Origin: a virus
Reading direction: 5' to 3' (one strand)
DNA length: 20,285 bases
Virus record (IMG/VR): IMGVR_UViG_3300040806_001116
Coordinates: 1-20,285 of that record
Shown: positions 18,985 through 20,285 of the stretch, one piece after another
Layout: every line of letters begins with the position of its first letter
Numbering within the stretch: position 1 is the first letter of the stretch
Notes under the pieces: generated by a model
The model's input: the letters and a program-made list of their open reading frames with translations, nothing else
What the model was told of the DNA's origin: nothing
Databases searched by the model: none
Position numbers and translations under genes: made by a program

Positions 18985-18995
18985 TTTTATATATC
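18985..18995 (-). promoter_or_regulatory. GATATATAAAA element before the tail tube gene
   Basis: In the 36-bp gap between sheath stop and tube start the minus strand reads AAAGATATATAAAAT. It shares ATATATAAAAT with 6502-6513 and GATATATA with 16851-16859. It resembles late promoters of T4-type phages (TATAAATA) in composition and position; function inferred. Confidence 0.4.
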
Positions 18996-19004
18996 TTTCG
19001 TTTC

Positions 19005-20285
19005 TTATGCAAAGTTTCCTGTTGCGATTTCACCAGTGTTCAAAATAGTAACACGTGATACAAGAATTTCAAGACCTTTAACCGGTTCAACGTATGTATC
19101 TAAGATACCCATGTTGTTATCGATTACTTCGTTAGTGTTATTTGTTGTGTCCATAATGTTTCTATAGTCATAAACACCACCGTCTTTCTTAACTGACTCC
19201 ATGAAGTTGTCAGCTAGAGTTTGGATCTCTAATCTTGTTTGTGCGTTGTTAAACTCGAACAAGTAGTTTTGTAAGATTGCTGCTAGACCGTCTTCGATGT
19301 AGATCATTGCTTCTCTTACGTGAGCTGATGAAAGAGCTGACTGGATTGACTGTTGAGCAGTCTTGTTACCTTTAATTACAATACCAACTCCTCTTTCGAA
19401 TACGATTGGGTTGTAACCAAATGGCTCAAGTACGTCTCTGTCATTCTTGTCGAACGCAAATTCAACACCTTGTACGCCAGTACCACCAACAACACCTCTT
19501 CTTGGACCTGCCACGATTGACCATGGTAGAGAGTCGAAGTATTTGTCGATGTAGTTGTTTGATACGTAAGCTGCTGGTGGAATCACCTTAGTTCTTCCAT
19601 TCTCTAGTACATTCAGACCTGGACCGTAGTAGAACGCGTAGTTAGCGCCTTCATTCAGTGAAGGTAGTGTGTATAGAGCAGTTGGATTAAGGTTTAAGTT
19701 ACCACCTGTTCCAACGTATCTTGTTTCAAATTCACCAGTGATCTCGTTCATGAACGATGGGTTTTCAGAGTTTTTAAGTTCTTTAACCATCGGTGCATTC
19801 AAGATCGCACTTGCGTTTTGTCTATCTTTACAAAGTTGAGCAATTTCTTCTTTGTTCAAGATACCGCCGGCTTCTAATGAACCGAATGTATCAACAACGT
19901 ATCTGAAGTCGATTGCGTCTTTGTCGATAAGAGTATTAGAAAGACCGTTACCTGGCTTTAACATTGTTAAAAGCTCTGCAATTGTCTTATCAGTTTGAGT
20001 TGCACCTTCGATCGGGAACATCTTGTAAACTTCAGTTGCTTCTTCGTATGATCTAAGAGCATACTCTGGCTCAACTGACATGTTTCTGTGACAGATAAAC
20101 TCAAATGTGTAAGTTGTATCTCCGTTACCGTCAACTACTGGTGTTAACTTCTTAATTTGCTTGATTCTAGCTAGATCGCCTTGGTTAGCATTTGTTGGTA
20201 AGTACATACCAACTTTGATGTGCATCATTTCGCTATCTGGATCTAGTGGATTGTAGTTTGGGTTGAACGCTGGTTCAGAACCACC
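19005..20285 (-). CDS. Tail sheath protein, C-terminal part
   Basis: The contractile sheath surrounds the tail tube and drives injection. The frame is open through the window edge: codons 20229-20285 are in frame with the first internal Met, so the true start lies outside and the visible 427 residues are the C-terminal portion of a probably 600-800-residue protein. Sheath features are clear: WSIVAGPRRGVVGGTGVQGV, NPIVFERGVGIVIKGNKTAQ, the AREAMIYIEDGL-type stretch (HVREAMIYIEDGLAAILQNY) followed by FNNAQTRLEIQTLADNFMES, then NNTNEVIDNNMGILDTYVEP and a terminal strand VEPVKGLEILVSRVTI, as in gp18-type C-terminal domains. It is directly followed by the tube gene, as in most myophages. Confidence 0.9.
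   Translation of the reverse strand, partial: GGSEPAFNPNYNPLDPDSEMMHIKVGMYLPTNANQGDLARIKQIKKLTPVVDGNGDTTYTFEFICHRNMSVEPEYALRSYEEATEVYKMFPIEGATQTDKTIAELLTMLKPGNGLSNTLIDKDAIDFRYVVDTFGSLEAGGILNKEEIAQLCKDRQNASAILNAPMVKELKNSENPSFMNEITGEFETRYVGTGGNLNLNPTALYTLPSLNEGANYAFYYGPGLNVLENGRTKVIPPAAYVSNNYIDKYFDSLPWSIVAGPRRGVVGGTGVQGVEFAFDKNDRDVLEPFGYNPIVFERGVGIVIKGNKTAQQSIQSALSSAHVREAMIYIEDGLAAILQNYLFEFNNAQTRLEIQTLADNFMESVKKDGGVYDYRNIMDTTNNTNEVIDNNMGILDTYVEPVKGLEILVSRVTILNTGEIATGNFA

Overview
The window looks like part of a large tailed bacteriophage (myovirus-like) genome. Every supported gene is on the minus strand, so transcription runs from high to low coordinates. The host is most likely a member of the Bacteroidota. 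This is inferred from -7 boxes of the TAnnTTTG type (TATATTTG) in the promoters and from A-rich leaders without Shine-Dalgarno sequences in front of most start codons.

Positions 1-3940 hold a dense RNA-gene region: 17 tRNA genes that fold normally, five tRNA-like elements that keep a T-arm and most or all of an acceptor stem but have abnormal D or anticodon domains, a 43-residue single-membrane-span microprotein, a P-loop kinase cassette bounded by direct repeats, and a tmRNA (ssrA) gene. The tmRNA is the main discovery. Its T-arm/3'-acceptor half lies upstream of the half carrying the 5' acceptor strand and the tag ANDNFALAA-stop, so the gene is circularly permuted and should give a two-piece tmRNA.

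Positions 4195-8576 hold an ECF-like sigma factor on its own promoter and then an operon (promoter near 8608-8669, translational coupling through TAATG overlaps) of two unknown small proteins, an Fpg/Nei-type DNA glycosylase with a zincless finger, a guanylate-kinase-like enzyme, a coiled-coil protein, a PD-(D/E)XK nuclease-like protein and a metallophosphatase-like protein that has lost its metal ligands. Four copies of one ~60-bp promoter element drive the two tRNA arrays, the sigma gene and this operon.

Positions 8682-12717 hold two GT-A glycosyltransferases, a fused GT9-like glycosyltransferase plus FkbM methyltransferase, and a KTSC-domain protein. Together they suggest glycan synthesis or modification of virion, DNA or host surface.

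Positions 12770-20285 are the tail module: a 1348-residue tape measure protein with internal repeats, two overlapping ORFs in the place of tail-assembly chaperones (possible +1 or -2 frameshift), a small ribbon-helix-helix-like protein, a tail tube gene whose reading frame is broken at an A5 run (-1 shift needed), and the 3' part of the tail sheath gene, which runs off the window end.
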